Part shown: piece by piece, positions 25,730-34,769 of the stretch
Numbering within the stretch: position 1 is the first letter of the stretch
Layout: each line of letters begins with the position of its first letter
NCBI GenBank assembly: GCA_949451605.1
Contig: CASTSB010000007.1
Coordinates: forward strand, 17,676 to 81,675
Length of the DNA stretch: 64,000 bases
Source: an uncultured Bacilli bacterium
GTDB taxonomy: Bacteria; Bacillota_I; Bacilli_A; RF39; UBA660
Reading direction: 5' to 3'
Notes under the pieces: model-generated
Database searches by the model: none
The model's input: the letters and a program-made list of their open reading frames with translations, nothing else
What the model was told of the DNA's origin: nothing
Made by a program: the position numbers and the translations under genes

Positions 25730-25778
25730 AACAAAAAAAAAAGAAGCCATTGCTATACTAAACGTATATTAAAGCTTC
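25730..25778 (-). terminator. Intrinsic terminator
   Basis: On the minus strand GAAGC (25778-25774) and GCTTC (25747-25743), with an inner ATAC/GTAT pair, precede a long T run. It ends the glycosidase gene at 25785. Confidence 0.75.
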
Positions 25779-25784
25779 ATTTAA

Positions 25785-26918
25785 TTATTTCATATTACAC
25801 CCTGAACATGCTTTATTGTTCTTATTAGTAACAATAAAGGCATTAGAAACTGTTCTTCCACCATATTCTCCACCAGCACTAGGTCTATTAAACAATTTAC
25901 CATTAACAGACATTGTAGAAGATGCACCACCATCTAAATTAGCAGCCGTATAAGCACCATACCTTAATAGAATTTCTATAACATCATTCATTGTGGCACC
26001 AAGACTATATCCAGGAAGACGACCTTCTATTATTAAAAATAGAACAATTCCATCTTGTCTTTGAGCTATAACTGTACGAGGAGCTGTTCCCCATCCACCA
26101 TCACCATGGATTTTAGAGACCTTACCATTAACAATTAAGTTAGGACCGAATTCAACAGCATTCATCATACCTTTCTTGATGGCATCTTCTGGTTTATCAG
26201 GAGTAAGCAACAGCTTATGATCTTTAGTAAAACCAACTAAAGTACCAGATCCACCAGGATGATTCCAAACAAGTTCACCATCTTTAATGATAGCACCTAG
26301 TGGAACAGACCCATTACCCCAACCATCTAGGTCTTCGAATCCTCCACCATTAATACCAACATATCCACCGTATTTTTTACACATACTACTAACACTATAA
26401 CCAGCTTTTCCTAATTTCCAAGAAACTGCTAAATCAACATCACTTGGATCATAGATTACAGTCAAATAACCTTTATATTTTCCTTCATCTAATTTAATAA
26501 TCTTATAAAGATCATTTCCTTCATCTCTTGTATATAAATCTTTCTCATACTTACTAGAATAATGACTTTTCTCTTTAGTATTACCTATTACAATATCATC
26601 TAAATTAACACTATCTGTATTTTGCTCTATATAGTTTTGACTCATTATTTTATTAATTGTATCTTCATTATATAAAGTATATGCAAAATACTTATGATTC
26701 ATTGTTGTCATCGCAGTAGGAATCCAAAAAGTCTTAAATTTATCAGTATTAATAATAACTAAAACAATAATTACAAAAATATCTAATAAAACAGTGAATA
26801 TTGTGAATTTATGAATATAAAACTTTTTCTTTTCTTTTTTACTTTTAGATTTTTTTTCTGATTTTGCTTTTTTACTTTTAGTTTCCAATAATTTATCTTC
26901 ACTTTTTTCTCTTGCCAT
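25785..26918 (-). CDS. Phosphodiester glycosidase (NAGPA-domain) protein, paralogue 1
   Basis: The 377-residue protein has a lysine-rich cytosolic start, one membrane segment (FTVFTVLLDIFVIIVLVII, about 38-56) and an extracellular NAGPA-type phosphodiester glycosidase domain: AVSWKLGKAGYSVSSMCKKY, INGGGF, GWGTAPRTVIAQ, LFLIIEGR and the signature NLDGGASSTM. Relatives uncover N-acetylglucosamine-1-phosphodiesters or act on exopolysaccharide. A close paralogue lies at 28939-29982 and both share the segment before the domain (AMTTMNHKYFAY). The 3-base gap to the next gene upstream suggests one operon. Confidence 0.88.
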   Translation of the reverse strand: MAREKSEDKLLETKSKKAKSEKKSKSKKEKKKFYIHKFTIFTVLLDIFVIIVLVIINTDKFKTFWIPTAMTTMNHKYFAYTLYNEDTINKIMSQNYIEQNTDSVNLDDIVIGNTKEKSHYSSKYEKDLYTRDEGNDLYKIIKLDEGKYKGYLTVIYDPSDVDLAVSWKLGKAGYSVSSMCKKYGGYVGINGGGFEDLDGWGNGSVPLGAIIKDGELVWNHPGGSGTLVGFTKDHKLLLTPDKPEDAIKKGMMNAVEFGPNLIVNGKVSKIHGDGGWGTAPRTVIAQRQDGIVLFLIIEGRLPGYSLGATMNDVIEILLRYGAYTAANLDGGASSTMSVNGKLFNRPSAGGEYGGRTVSNAFIVTNKNNKACSGCNMK

Positions 26919-26921
26919 ATC

Positions 26922-28304
26922 CTACCTCACTATATATGGACTATCAACTGTACCATTTCCTTCTTTAATATCAATTGTCTCTGCATTCAAACTTATTACA
27001 GGAATAATACCCCTCGCATCATCAATTGTAGTTTCTTCTAGCATTCCATAATTATGATAAACATAAACCATTTTACCAACACTGGATGTAGTATTTGACA
27101 AATAATAATTATCTAATCCTAAATTATGATAATCAAATAAGTTTAACATTCCTACTTTACTAGTTACAAAAGATGAATAAATATTTGTAAAGCTAAGAGA
27201 TGTATCATTACTAACTTCACCTGTATAAACATTAAAATCTAACAATTTATCTTTATAAGCCAAACTATTCAATAAATTTTTATTTAATTTAAACGCAATA
27301 TTATATCTATTAGTTGGATCAAAAAGACTAGTTTTTTTACTATAAAATTCAGTAGATGTAAAATTAGTATATGCTAGTTTTACTATACCATCTTTATGAG
27401 CAAAAACTTTCCATATATCACCAGAAATATTTACATAACTATCAACTAAATTAACACTATTATCTTGTTTTATTACATAAGGATTATCCTTGGTTCCATC
27501 CCCACCACTAATTTGTAAATCCTTCTTAAAAGTAAATACACTTCTTACACCATATGACTGATATAAAGAACCAGTAAGCAGTGAACCATCTTCACTTACA
27601 TAATAATTATTCTGACTTTTATCTATTCCATTAATCCAAAAATATTTATTAATGTTCAAATAACTATTCTTTCCATTAGCCAAAGAATAATCTTTAATAC
27701 TTAAAGTTGTAATATAATCTTTATAACTATCCTTTCCTTTTGATACTTTTCCCTCATCAAAAGTATCAATAGAATAATGAGTTTTAACTAAAAAGTCATT
27801 TGGATAAGGAATAGTATCATAATAAATACCAGACTGTTCTATCTTTTCATCTTTTGTTAACCAAGTTCTTATATTAGAAGTTAAATAACTAGACTCATCT
27901 CCATACATAAACTCAGATACAATATCATCACTAACTACTTTAGTTGTTCCATCATTATTAACACGAATTATTCTAAAAATACGATTTCCAAATTTAACAT
28001 AATTATTTGAAACATTTCCCTTAAAGTAATATCCATCTACATCTTGATGAAGACCTTCACCATCTGTTACAGGTTTAACTAAAGTAACACTTCCATTTAA
28101 TGTATGAACAGCTTCCGCAAGTCTCATATTTTGTTTACTATAATAATAAAAGCTTCTTCCACCATAATAAAGACCAATCCCTATAATTAAAATAATGCTT
28201 ATAATATTAAAAGCTAATTCCTTCTTATTATAAGGAACTAACTTATCTTTGTTCTTTAATTTATATAAAATATTTACCTTATTATTCTTTTTTAGTTTTT
28301 TCAT
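26922..28304 (-). CDS. Membrane-anchored extracellular protein with DUF6273-like repeats
   Basis: The 460-residue protein has a basic start, one membrane segment (FNIISIILIIGIGLYYG) and a long extracellular part with two copies of a module that ends GDGTKDNPYVI (near 275) and GNGTVDSPYIV (at the C terminus). Segments like FGNRIFRIIRVNNDGTTKVVSDD resemble the DUF6273 family of Bacillota surface proteins. Function is unknown. It lies between the two phosphodiester-glycosidase paralogues, 3 bases from paralogue 1, so a joint envelope role is likely. Confidence 0.65.
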   Translation of the reverse strand: MKKLKKNNKVNILYKLKNKDKLVPYNKKELAFNIISIILIIGIGLYYGGRSFYYYSKQNMRLAEAVHTLNGSVTLVKPVTDGEGLHQDVDGYYFKGNVSNNYVKFGNRIFRIIRVNNDGTTKVVSDDIVSEFMYGDESSYLTSNIRTWLTKDEKIEQSGIYYDTIPYPNDFLVKTHYSIDTFDEGKVSKGKDSYKDYITTLSIKDYSLANGKNSYLNINKYFWINGIDKSQNNYYVSEDGSLLTGSLYQSYGVRSVFTFKKDLQISGGDGTKDNPYVIKQDNSVNLVDSYVNISGDIWKVFAHKDGIVKLAYTNFTSTEFYSKKTSLFDPTNRYNIAFKLNKNLLNSLAYKDKLLDFNVYTGEVSNDTSLSFTNIYSSFVTSKVGMLNLFDYHNLGLDNYYLSNTTSSVGKMVYVYHNYGMLEETTIDDARGIIPVISLNAETIDIKEGNGTVDSPYIVR

Positions 28305-28354
28305 ACTACAACTCCACTCTAAATAAAATTATAACAAATACCGAATTTTCATTC

Positions 28355-28389
28355 AAGAAAAAAAGTAGTTTAATTAAATTAAACTACTT
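28355..28389 (-). terminator. Strong intrinsic terminator
   Basis: On the minus strand a near-perfect palindrome (28389-28377 with 28375-28363, AAGTAGTTTAATT) is followed by TTTTTTT. It ends the small membrane gene at 28507. The remaining 28390-28506 holds nothing else that I can see. Confidence 0.9.
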
Positions 28390-28506
28390 ATTAAGATACT
28401 TTATTAAATCTATTTATATAGTCATTTTTCTTGATTTTATAAAAATTTTAACAAATACAAAAATACACGTCTATTATCATATTTTACAAAATTTACATAG
28501 AACAAA

Positions 28507-28875
28507 TTATTCAACCACTTTTGTTTGAGAATCATCATAAGAATTATTATAATTTGCTTTATCCCCAGTATTATTATAGTTTCTAGCATAATTCCAACAA
28601 GAAGCTATTGAATAGTTTTGATCAAGCATTCCCATTACTGCATTAATAATAAATGGTAAAAAGAAAAACATAATAAAAGCCATAAGCCAGTTTTTAAAAC
28701 CAGTTTTTAATTTTTTATTTTCTGGATCAACTAATAGCTTAGTTAATAATTTTACAAGTGCAATAATAGCAATTATAGGAACTATTATTTGCATAATTGT
28801 CATTACCTTTTGAATAATACTTAATATATTAGCAAGAGCATAATCATTACACAATTCAACTATACCTAAAAACAT
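28507..28875 (-). CDS. Small two-helix membrane protein (VirB2/TrbC-like topology)
   Basis: The 122-residue protein has two long hydrophobic helices (VMTIMQIIVPIIAIIALVKLL and WLMAFIMFFFLPFIINAVMG) separated by a short basic loop (DPENKKLKTGFK), then a polar Asn/Tyr-rich tail. This is the topology of VirB2/TrbC pilins of type IV secretion systems, but no other secretion gene is nearby and the similarity is of shape only. A GAGGTGA ribosome site precedes the ATG. Function unknown. Confidence 0.6.
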   Translation of the reverse strand: MFLGIVELCNDYALANILSIIQKVMTIMQIIVPIIAIIALVKLLTKLLVDPENKKLKTGFKNWLMAFIMFFFLPFIINAVMGMLDQNYSIASCWNYARNYNNTGDKANYNNSYDDSQTKVVE

Positions 28876-28938
28876 ATAATCACCTCAATAAATTTCAATG
28901 TAGTTATCATAACATAACTTTATAAATTAATCTATAAA

Positions 28939-29982
28939 TTATTTAACTATCCAAAATGTAGACATATCTCTAAGGCCATTTTTCCCTCCAGCAACTGGAG
29001 TGTTTATTATCTCATTATTTATAACTAGCTCAGAAGAACTTCCTCCATCTAAATTAGCTGCATTAACGGCTCCATAATTTTCCATAACATCACATAAGTC
29101 TGACATATCAGCACCTATACTATTAGCAAGTCTTCCATTAATTACTAAAAACAAAACAATGCCATCTACTCTTTGACCAATAGCAGTTCTAGGAGCAATT
29201 CCCCAACCGCCATTTCCAGATACAAAACTACGCTTACCATTAATAATTAAATAAGGTCCAAATTCAACCGCATCACGAACACCTTTATTTAAAGCTTCAT
29301 TTGCACTCATTTTTCCAAGAATCAATTTATTTTCATTTGTAAAGCCAATTATTCCACCACCTACATTGGCAGGAACATAACTACTAACAAGCTTACCATT
29401 TTTTATAACAGTTCCATGAGGAAGTGCTCCATTACTGTTCCAATCAGGATCATAGAATCCACCTGCATTCATCGCAATAATCGCTTTTTCTCTTTTAGAA
29501 ACAGTTAAAATGCTTTCTCCTCTAACTCCTAAATAGTTAGTAGTTGCGATGCTTATTCTAGATGGATCATAAATCGCAACCAAAAATCCTTTATAAGAAG
29601 TTCCATTAATTGGAATTACTTTATATAAATCATTTTCCTCATCTTTAGTCAAAACTTCTTTATCATATTTATTTTTATAAATGCTAGAAGTATATTTTTT
29701 AAATTTAATTACACTTGTATCTGTCATCTCATCAATTTCAAAAACCTTATTTCTAGAAAGAACTTTTTGAATATATTCATCACTATAAAGCCAAGTTGCC
29801 AAATATCTATGATTCATTGTTGTCATAGCACTAGTTATCCAAAAATCTTTAAAGCTTTCAATTGGTCCATAAAAAAGAAAAAGAAAACTAAATATTAATA
29901 GACAAAATATACTACAAATAGATACAATTATCTTTTTTTTCAAACTCCACTTCTTACTTTTCATCTTTTTCTTCACGGCCAT
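28939..29982 (-). CDS. Phosphodiester glycosidase (NAGPA-domain) protein, paralogue 2
   Basis: The protein repeats the layout of the 25785-26918 paralogue: lysine-rich start, one membrane segment (IIVSICSIFCLLIFSFLFLF), then an AMTTMNHRYLATWLY segment and the glycosidase domain with MNAGGFYDPDW, GWGIAPRTAIGQ, LFLVINGR and NLDGGSSSEL. The frame opens at 30000, but AAGG at 29994-29991 best serves ATG 29982-29980; ATG 29964 is also possible. All choices overlap the end of the upstream lipoprotein gene, so translation is coupled. Confidence 0.86.
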   Translation of the reverse strand: MAVKKKMKSKKWSLKKKIIVSICSIFCLLIFSFLFLFYGPIESFKDFWITSAMTTMNHRYLATWLYSDEYIQKVLSRNKVFEIDEMTDTSVIKFKKYTSSIYKNKYDKEVLTKDEENDLYKVIPINGTSYKGFLVAIYDPSRISIATTNYLGVRGESILTVSKREKAIIAMNAGGFYDPDWNSNGALPHGTVIKNGKLVSSYVPANVGGGIIGFTNENKLILGKMSANEALNKGVRDAVEFGPYLIINGKRSFVSGNGGWGIAPRTAIGQRVDGIVLFLVINGRLANSIGADMSDLCDVMENYGAVNAANLDGGSSSELVINNEIINTPVAGGKNGLRDMSTFWIVK

Positions 29983-30535
29983 CAAATACCTTATCACCAT
30001 TAAAATCTATAAATTTCTTAGAAGTTTTGTAAGAGGATACTAAATTAGGATTTCCTAAAGAAGTTGCATATTTATTGTAATCATCCATAGACTTATTATA
30101 AAAATTAATATCAGTCACAAAACAATTAACTACTTGTTCATAAATAGTTTTATAATTACTACATTTTGAATTAATAGAACTATCAGGATAATAAGCATCA
30201 TCACAAAGTTTATCTAAATTAATTCTTTTCTTATTTATCTGATCTACTAAAGCTTCATAATTAGAAAGTCTAGTTTTAACAATTTTGTCTTCACTAAAAA
30301 CAGTATCATAAAAGAAACTACTTAAGACTTCTCCATATAATAAATCTCTTTGTTCTTCAAAAATACTTACTTCTGTACTAAAATCTTCAAAAACTGAAGA
30401 AACATCTTCCATTCTGGAACGAACATTTTCTTGATCGTTTCTAAGACCAATTACAAAAGATGATACACATCCAGAAAATATCATTACTAAACTTACTCCA
30501 ATTAAAACTAACGCTACACTTCGTATCTTTTCCAT
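29954..30535 (-). CDS. Putative lipoprotein, unknown
   Basis: The 193-residue protein begins with a lipoprotein signal (VALVLIGVSLVMIFSGC, Cys near residue 23) and continues with a mostly helical, charged domain containing one Cys pair (CDDAYYPDSSINSKC) and another Cys (VNCFV). I do not recognise it. It overlaps the second phosphodiester glycosidase gene downstream by about 29 bases, which ties the two together. A GGGTGATAG ribosome site precedes the ATG. Confidence 0.65.
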   Translation of the reverse strand: MEKIRSVALVLIGVSLVMIFSGCVSSFVIGLRNDQENVRSRMEDVSSVFEDFSTEVSIFEEQRDLLYGEVLSSFFYDTVFSEDKIVKTRLSNYEALVDQINKKRINLDKLCDDAYYPDSSINSKCSNYKTIYEQVVNCFVTDINFYNKSMDDYNKYATSLGNPNLVSSYKTSKKFIDFNGDKVFDGREEKDEK

Positions 30536-30560
30536 ACTACTATCACCCTATAATAAATTA

Positions 30561-30604
30561 TAACAAAAAGAAAAAGACTTTGTACACAATTTAACAAAAT
30601 CTTT
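30561..30604 (-). terminator. Intrinsic terminator of the glycosyltransferase genes
   Basis: On the minus strand AAAGATTTTGT (30604-30594) pairs with ACAAAGTCTTT (30583-30573, one G-T pair) and is followed by TTC-TTTTT. Confidence 0.8.
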
Positions 30605-30609
30605 TTAAT

Positions 30610-31434
30610 TTATTTTCTAAAAATTACAAATTTATTACATAAATAGCTAATTACAAAAATTAATAAGACTGATATTAATAAAGAATCTGCATTAGATAAA
30701 ATCACAATAATCATAAAATTAATAAATATATATAATATAAATTCAAATACTGTTAATAAACCCTTACTTTTATTATTAAATACTAAAAACTTATTTATAA
30801 GATAATGAACAACTAACATTCCAAATAACATTGAGTAATAAATTGGCTTATTTAAAAATATATGTTCTCTTAAAATATTAGCCACCAAATATAAAATAAT
30901 AAAAAATAAAGCATACTTAATTAATTCTAAAGATTTATTAAACCAAGAAACATGATTATCTTTTTCTATATAATCACTTATTAATTTAATCATATTATTT
31001 GTATTACTCTTATATTTTTTAGGTTTAAAATTCTTAGCTTTTTCCAAAACTTTTGATAACTTTGAAAAATCACTTAATTCTAAAATATATCCTTGCTTAG
31101 AAAATTCTGAAACAAGCTCAATTTGATGATCATTAGTATGTTCTTCATATTGCTTTAACCTTGCGGCAGCTATAACTGTTTTTCCCTTCTTTATAGCCGA
31201 TAAAATAGAACCAGCACCCCCATGAGTAATTATCAAATCAGCTTCATCCATTAATTTGTCAAATTCATCCATAGGAATTAAATCAAATATTTCCATATTT
31301 TTAGAAGAATATTTAGTAAGTCCAGCTTGTACTACTACTCTATCTTTAATATTTCCTTTTGATATTTCCTTATCTATAGCTTTTAAAAGTCTTTCAAATG
31401 ATTTATCTTGTGTTCCAAGTGTTACAAATATCAT
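30610..31434 (-). CDS. Alg13-like glycosyltransferase subunit fused to a GtrA membrane domain
   Basis: Residues 1-155 form the catalytic Alg13/EpsF-type half of a UDP-sugar glycosyltransferase: MIFVTLGTQDKSFERLL start and ADLIITHGGAGSILSAIKKG with the UDP-binding His-Gly-Gly. Residues 165-274 have four membrane segments with paired NKFLVF and NKFVIFRK motifs, typical of GtrA carrier-lipid flippase proteins. The two are usually separate proteins. ATG 31434 overlaps the stop of the Alg14 gene (TAATG) and has GGGGGTGG upstream; the ATG at 31446 is less likely. Confidence 0.85.
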   Translation of the reverse strand: MIFVTLGTQDKSFERLLKAIDKEISKGNIKDRVVVQAGLTKYSSKNMEIFDLIPMDEFDKLMDEADLIITHGGAGSILSAIKKGKTVIAAARLKQYEEHTNDHQIELVSEFSKQGYILELSDFSKLSKVLEKAKNFKPKKYKSNTNNMIKLISDYIEKDNHVSWFNKSLELIKYALFFIILYLVANILREHIFLNKPIYYSMLFGMLVVHYLINKFLVFNNKSKGLLTVFEFILYIFINFMIIVILSNADSLLISVLLIFVISYLCNKFVIFRK

Positions 31435-31907
31435 TAGAAAATCCACCCCCCATAAACACTAGATGGATATAACTCTTTTAAGCTTTCCCATTGAATAATA
31501 AACTTATCACTTATAGGATATAATAGTTTTCCTGTAACTGTTTTTGAATTTATATTCGCAAAAGTTTCTATATATATAATACGTGTTCCAAAAATCTTTC
31601 CAAAACAACATATAGGACCTGCAGTATGAACACCTGTTGTCACAATATAGTCTGGATGAATTTTAAAATACAAATATATACTTTTTAAAATATTATAAAA
31701 AAGTTTAAAAGGATAAGTAATCATATGATCTTTAGTACCATATACTAAGTAATCTATTTTCTTACCATATGATTTTTTTAAAGCCAAATTAGATTTAGTT
31801 TTTTCAGTAATTAAATGATAATCATATAAAGAAAACATACTTTCAAGTTGCATTAATTCCTTTAAATGACCACCAGTACTTGCTACAAACAATACTTTCT
31901 TTTTCAT
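31434..31907 (-). CDS. Alg14/PssD-like glycosyltransferase partner
   Basis: The 157-residue protein is the membrane-recruiting, acceptor-side half of two-part glycosyltransferases (Alg14, PssD, EpsE): VLFVASTGGHLKELMQL at the start, DYIVTTGVHTAGPICCFGKIFG and RIIYIETFANINSKT in the middle, QWESL near the end. It works with the Alg13-type protein encoded next (1-base overlap) to add a sugar to a lipid-linked acceptor in exopolysaccharide or wall glycan synthesis. A GAGGAG ribosome site precedes the ATG. Confidence 0.9.
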   Translation of the reverse strand: MKKKVLFVASTGGHLKELMQLESMFSLYDYHLITEKTKSNLALKKSYGKKIDYLVYGTKDHMITYPFKLFYNILKSIYLYFKIHPDYIVTTGVHTAGPICCFGKIFGTRIIYIETFANINSKTVTGKLLYPISDKFIIQWESLKELYPSSVYGGWIF

Positions 31908-31908
31908 C

Positions 31909-33057
31909 TTACTTCTCCTCTTTTAAAATATCATACCATAACTTTATAACTTCGCTTCCAGTATACTTTTTGACACTCGTATAAGCTTCTTGACCTAATT
32001 TATCCCTTTTATCTTTATTATTAATTAAATAAGATACCCTTTCTACATATGAAGAATAATCCCTATTATCTACTAAATAACCATTAACACCATCTTCAAT
32101 CAACTCTCTAGCTCCTTCAGCAGATGAAAAAGCAATACAAGGGACACCATGCGACATAGCTTCTATCAAAACAATTCCAAAAGATTCAGTATAAGAAGTC
32201 ATTAAATAAATAGAAGATTCATGCAATAGATTATCAATATAATCTTTATCTCTAAACCCATGTAACCTAACTTTATCACTTAAATTATTAGAGTCAATAA
32301 ATTCTTGTAATTCAGTCCTTAATGGACCATCACCTATAATATCAAGACACCAATCTTCATGTTTTATTGTTAATTTCTTATATATTTCTAATAAATCATA
32401 AAATCCTTTTTCTTCTGAAAGTCTTCCTACGCTAATTAGTCTTTTCTTATTTAAATGAGATAAGTATTTAGGAAGTTTATCGATAATATTTGGAATATAT
32501 ACACATCTACATTTAGAACCATCTAAACTAGCTTTATAAAAATCTTTTAATTCATTAGAAACAAGTACTAAGAAGTCTAACCTTTTTGCATACTTAATAA
32601 TTTTATTTGCATATTTCAAATTACCATGATAATGATTATGTTCCCAGCCAATTTTTAAAACAGAATCTTTTCCATATTTACCTAACCAATTATCAAATAT
32701 ATCTCGTGTTGAAATAATAATTTCACTATCAGTGTTTTTTATATAATCAACCATTGTTTGTTTTCTAAGCTTGAGAATTTTAAAACTTTTAAAGCCTTCT
32801 TTTAAGATATTACCGACTTTTTTCTTCTTAACTGCATCTTTAAAATCATCCTTATTTGGTACAACATCATTAGTTAAATATTTTACTTTGATTTTCTTAT
32901 CTAGATTAAAGGCTGGCTTATCATATAGACAATAAGTACATGCTATTTCAACTTCATACTTCTGACATAACAAATTAGCAAGCGCAATAATTGACTTTTC
33001 TATTCCGCCATAACCTAAATGTAAAGATAAAATTGATACCTTTTTCATCATCATCAC
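31909..33057 (-). CDS. GT4-family glycosyltransferase
   Basis: The 382-residue protein has the GT-B fold: an N-terminal acceptor domain beginning LSLHLGYGGIEKSIIALANLL, then RLISVGRLSEEKGFYDLLEIY (nucleotide-sugar domain start), LHGFRDKDYIDNLL and the E-x7-E motif in TESFGIVLIEAMSHGVPCIAF. It uses a nucleotide-activated sugar; donor and acceptor cannot be told. It is first in a three-gene unit with the Alg14 and Alg13-GtrA genes (stop overlaps the Alg14 gene region by a few bases). Several ATG codons are stacked at the start. Confidence 0.92.
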   Translation of the reverse strand: MMMMKKVSILSLHLGYGGIEKSIIALANLLCQKYEVEIACTYCLYDKPAFNLDKKIKVKYLTNDVVPNKDDFKDAVKKKKVGNILKEGFKSFKILKLRKQTMVDYIKNTDSEIIISTRDIFDNWLGKYGKDSVLKIGWEHNHYHGNLKYANKIIKYAKRLDFLVLVSNELKDFYKASLDGSKCRCVYIPNIIDKLPKYLSHLNKKRLISVGRLSEEKGFYDLLEIYKKLTIKHEDWCLDIIGDGPLRTELQEFIDSNNLSDKVRLHGFRDKDYIDNLLHESSIYLMTSYTESFGIVLIEAMSHGVPCIAFSSAEGARELIEDGVNGYLVDNRDYSSYVERVSYLINNKDKRDKLGQEAYTSVKKYTGSEVIKLWYDILKEEK

Positions 33058-33085
33058 CTAAAACTATTATAACATATAATGCTAG

Positions 33086-33112
33086 GCAAAAAAAAAGCAT
33101 TTTCATGCTTTT
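33086..33112 (-). terminator. Intrinsic terminator
   Basis: On the minus strand AAAAGCAT (33112-33105) pairs with ATGCTTTT (33100-33093) followed by nine T residues. It ends the Pro/Val-rich gene at 33116. Confidence 0.9.
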
Positions 33113-33115
33113 ATA

Positions 33116-34018
33116 TTATTGATTATTTCCTGGTTGTACAGGTTGTACTACTGGTGTTACAGCTGGTTGTACACTAGGAGTAACAGGAGTAACTGCTGGA
33201 GTTACCACTGGTGCTACTTCTACTGGAGCTTGTGTAACTGGAGTTACTTGTGGAATACTTTGTGTATTTTCTAATGGATCAGCACCACCATAAATTTGAT
33301 GTGAAGCATTAGGATTTACATCAACTGGAGGAACAACTGGACTTACACCACCATAAATTGTAGTTGATGCACTTTGAACTGGTGTTACAGCAGGAGTAAC
33401 TTCTGGAGTTACAACTGGAGCAACTTCTACTGGAGTTGGCATAACAGGAGTTACAACCTCAGGTGTAACAACTGGTGCCTCAACTGGTTGAACGTTTTCC
33501 TCAACTATTGGTTTAATATCTAATGGTGGAGGTGTCATAGGTTGAACATCTACTTGTGGAGCCCCAACTTCAGCTGGAGCAACAACTGGCGCATCAAAAT
33601 CACTTGGAGTTGGTGCAGGTATAACTGGAACTGCAGGTGCCATATCAGTATTAGCAGTAGCAGCCATTACTTGTGCAGGATCTACTACTTGAGTAGCAGC
33701 ATCTACACTATTTGTCATAACCTCAGGTTGAATAGCAGGATTAACATTTAAATTAGTATCCATTGCTACACCAAGTTGTGCAACACTATTATCAACAACA
33801 TTTTGTTGAGGCATTGCAACAGCATCATTAGTAACTACTGCATCAGTTGCTTGAGGTGCTACTGGGCTAGCAGCACTATTATCCATAGGATTTTTTTCTT
33901 TCTTAGCTTTTTTATTAGTTACTATTAAAATAATTAACGCAATTATTAGTAATATAACACCACCAGTAATAAACATTCCAGGTAATGTTAAAAACCATCC
34001 AAAATCAAAACTCATCAT
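33116..34018 (-). CDS. Membrane protein with long Pro/Val/Thr-rich low-complexity tail
   Basis: The 300-residue protein has one membrane segment (FITGGVILLIIALIILIVT, about 17-35), a basic stop-transfer (NKKAKKEK) and then about 255 residues of low complexity made of repeated APVVTPEVTP-like units. The tail contains two copies of IYGG(A/V). By the positive-inside rule the tail is probably cytosolic, a flexible linker or scaffold. I do not recognise a family. The neighbour at 53096-54097 has a similar Pro/Val-rich stretch near its N terminus. Confidence 0.65.
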   Translation of the reverse strand: MMSFDFGWFLTLPGMFITGGVILLIIALIILIVTNKKAKKEKNPMDNSAASPVAPQATDAVVTNDAVAMPQQNVVDNSVAQLGVAMDTNLNVNPAIQPEVMTNSVDAATQVVDPAQVMAATANTDMAPAVPVIPAPTPSDFDAPVVAPAEVGAPQVDVQPMTPPPLDIKPIVEENVQPVEAPVVTPEVVTPVMPTPVEVAPVVTPEVTPAVTPVQSASTTIYGGVSPVVPPVDVNPNASHQIYGGADPLENTQSIPQVTPVTQAPVEVAPVVTPAVTPVTPSVQPAVTPVVQPVQPGNNQ

Positions 34019-34063
34019 TATAATCAGACTCCTTTTATTCTCTATAATCTATATTCATAATAA

Positions 34064-34092
34064 CAAAAAAATGTTTAGATTGCAAACATTTT
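34064..34092 (-). terminator. Intrinsic terminator
   Basis: On the minus strand AAAATGTTT and AAACATTTT (34092-34084 with 34076-34068) pair and run into T residues, downstream of the pseudouridine synthase gene. Confidence 0.85.
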
Positions 34093-34106
34093 ATTTATAT
34101 TTTACT

Positions 34107-34769
34107 CTATATTGTAAATAGTGTCCAATAGCCTTTTTTTGGAGGCTTTATTTCAAATTCTAAAGTCTCATGATTAATTGGATGTTCAAAGGACAAGCGA
34201 TAAGCAAATAAAGCAATTTGTGTATTATCTAACACTTTACCATATCTTTGATCACCACAAAGAGCATGATTTCGACTAGCAAATTGTACTCTAATCTGAT
34301 GATGCCTTCCTGTTTTTAAATTAATTCTAACCAAACTTTTATCTTCTTTTTTATTATATTCTAGTACTTCATACTCAAGTAAAGAATCTTTACCTTCGCA
34401 AGATATAACACTATTGCCATCTGGAAGCTTTAAAATCTTATCCGAAAGAGTTCCTTGTTCTTTATCCATTTTCCCATTGATAACAGCTAAATAAGTTTTT
34501 TGAATTTTCCTAGACTGAACCTGTTTAGTGAGTCTTGCAGCAGCCTTACTACTTCTTGCAAAAACCATAACTCCCCCAACAACTCTATCAAGTCTATGAA
34601 TAAGTCCTATATATACATTACCTGGTTTATTATATTTTATCTTTACATAATTTTTAACCATATTAAGTAAATCTAAATCTCCTGTTGCATCACCTTGGCT
34701 AAGAACATTTATTGGTTTTTCTACAACTATAACATGATTATCTTCATATAAAACATTTAATTTATTCAT
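34107..34769 (-). CDS. RluA-family RNA pseudouridine synthase
   Basis: The protein has the catalytic core of RluA-type synthases: DNHVIVVEKPINVLSQGD, the active-site HRLDR (in GLIHRLDRVVGGVMVFARS), LKTGRHHQIRVQFA and HALCGDQRYG. It has no N-terminal S4 domain, as in RluA rather than RluD. The target uridine is not predictable. ATG 34769-34767 lies inside the last codons of the upstream methyltransferase gene (8-base overlap) behind GGGAAA; the ATG at 34796 is less likely. Confidence 0.92.
   Translation of the reverse strand: MNKLNVLYEDNHVIVVEKPINVLSQGDATGDLDLLNMVKNYVKIKYNKPGNVYIGLIHRLDRVVGGVMVFARSSKAAARLTKQVQSRKIQKTYLAVINGKMDKEQGTLSDKILKLPDGNSVISCEGKDSLLEYEVLEYNKKEDKSLVRINLKTGRHHQIRVQFASRNHALCGDQRYGKVLDNTQIALFAYRLSFEHPINHETLEFEIKPPKKGYWTLFTI

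Noticed and set aside
25485..25772. Plus-strand open frame opposite the start of nifJ
   Set aside because: It mirrors the pyruvate oxidoreductase coding sequence and crosses its ribosome site and terminator region.
28507..28875. Type IV secretion pilin (VirB2) as a firm call
   Set aside because: Only the two-helix shape agrees; no VirB4, VirB6 or VirD4-like gene is in the window.
33130..33900. Short repeated GTTAC/CTGGTG-like motifs that resemble a DNA repeat array
   Set aside because: They are the codons of a Pro/Val/Thr low-complexity tail in one long open frame.
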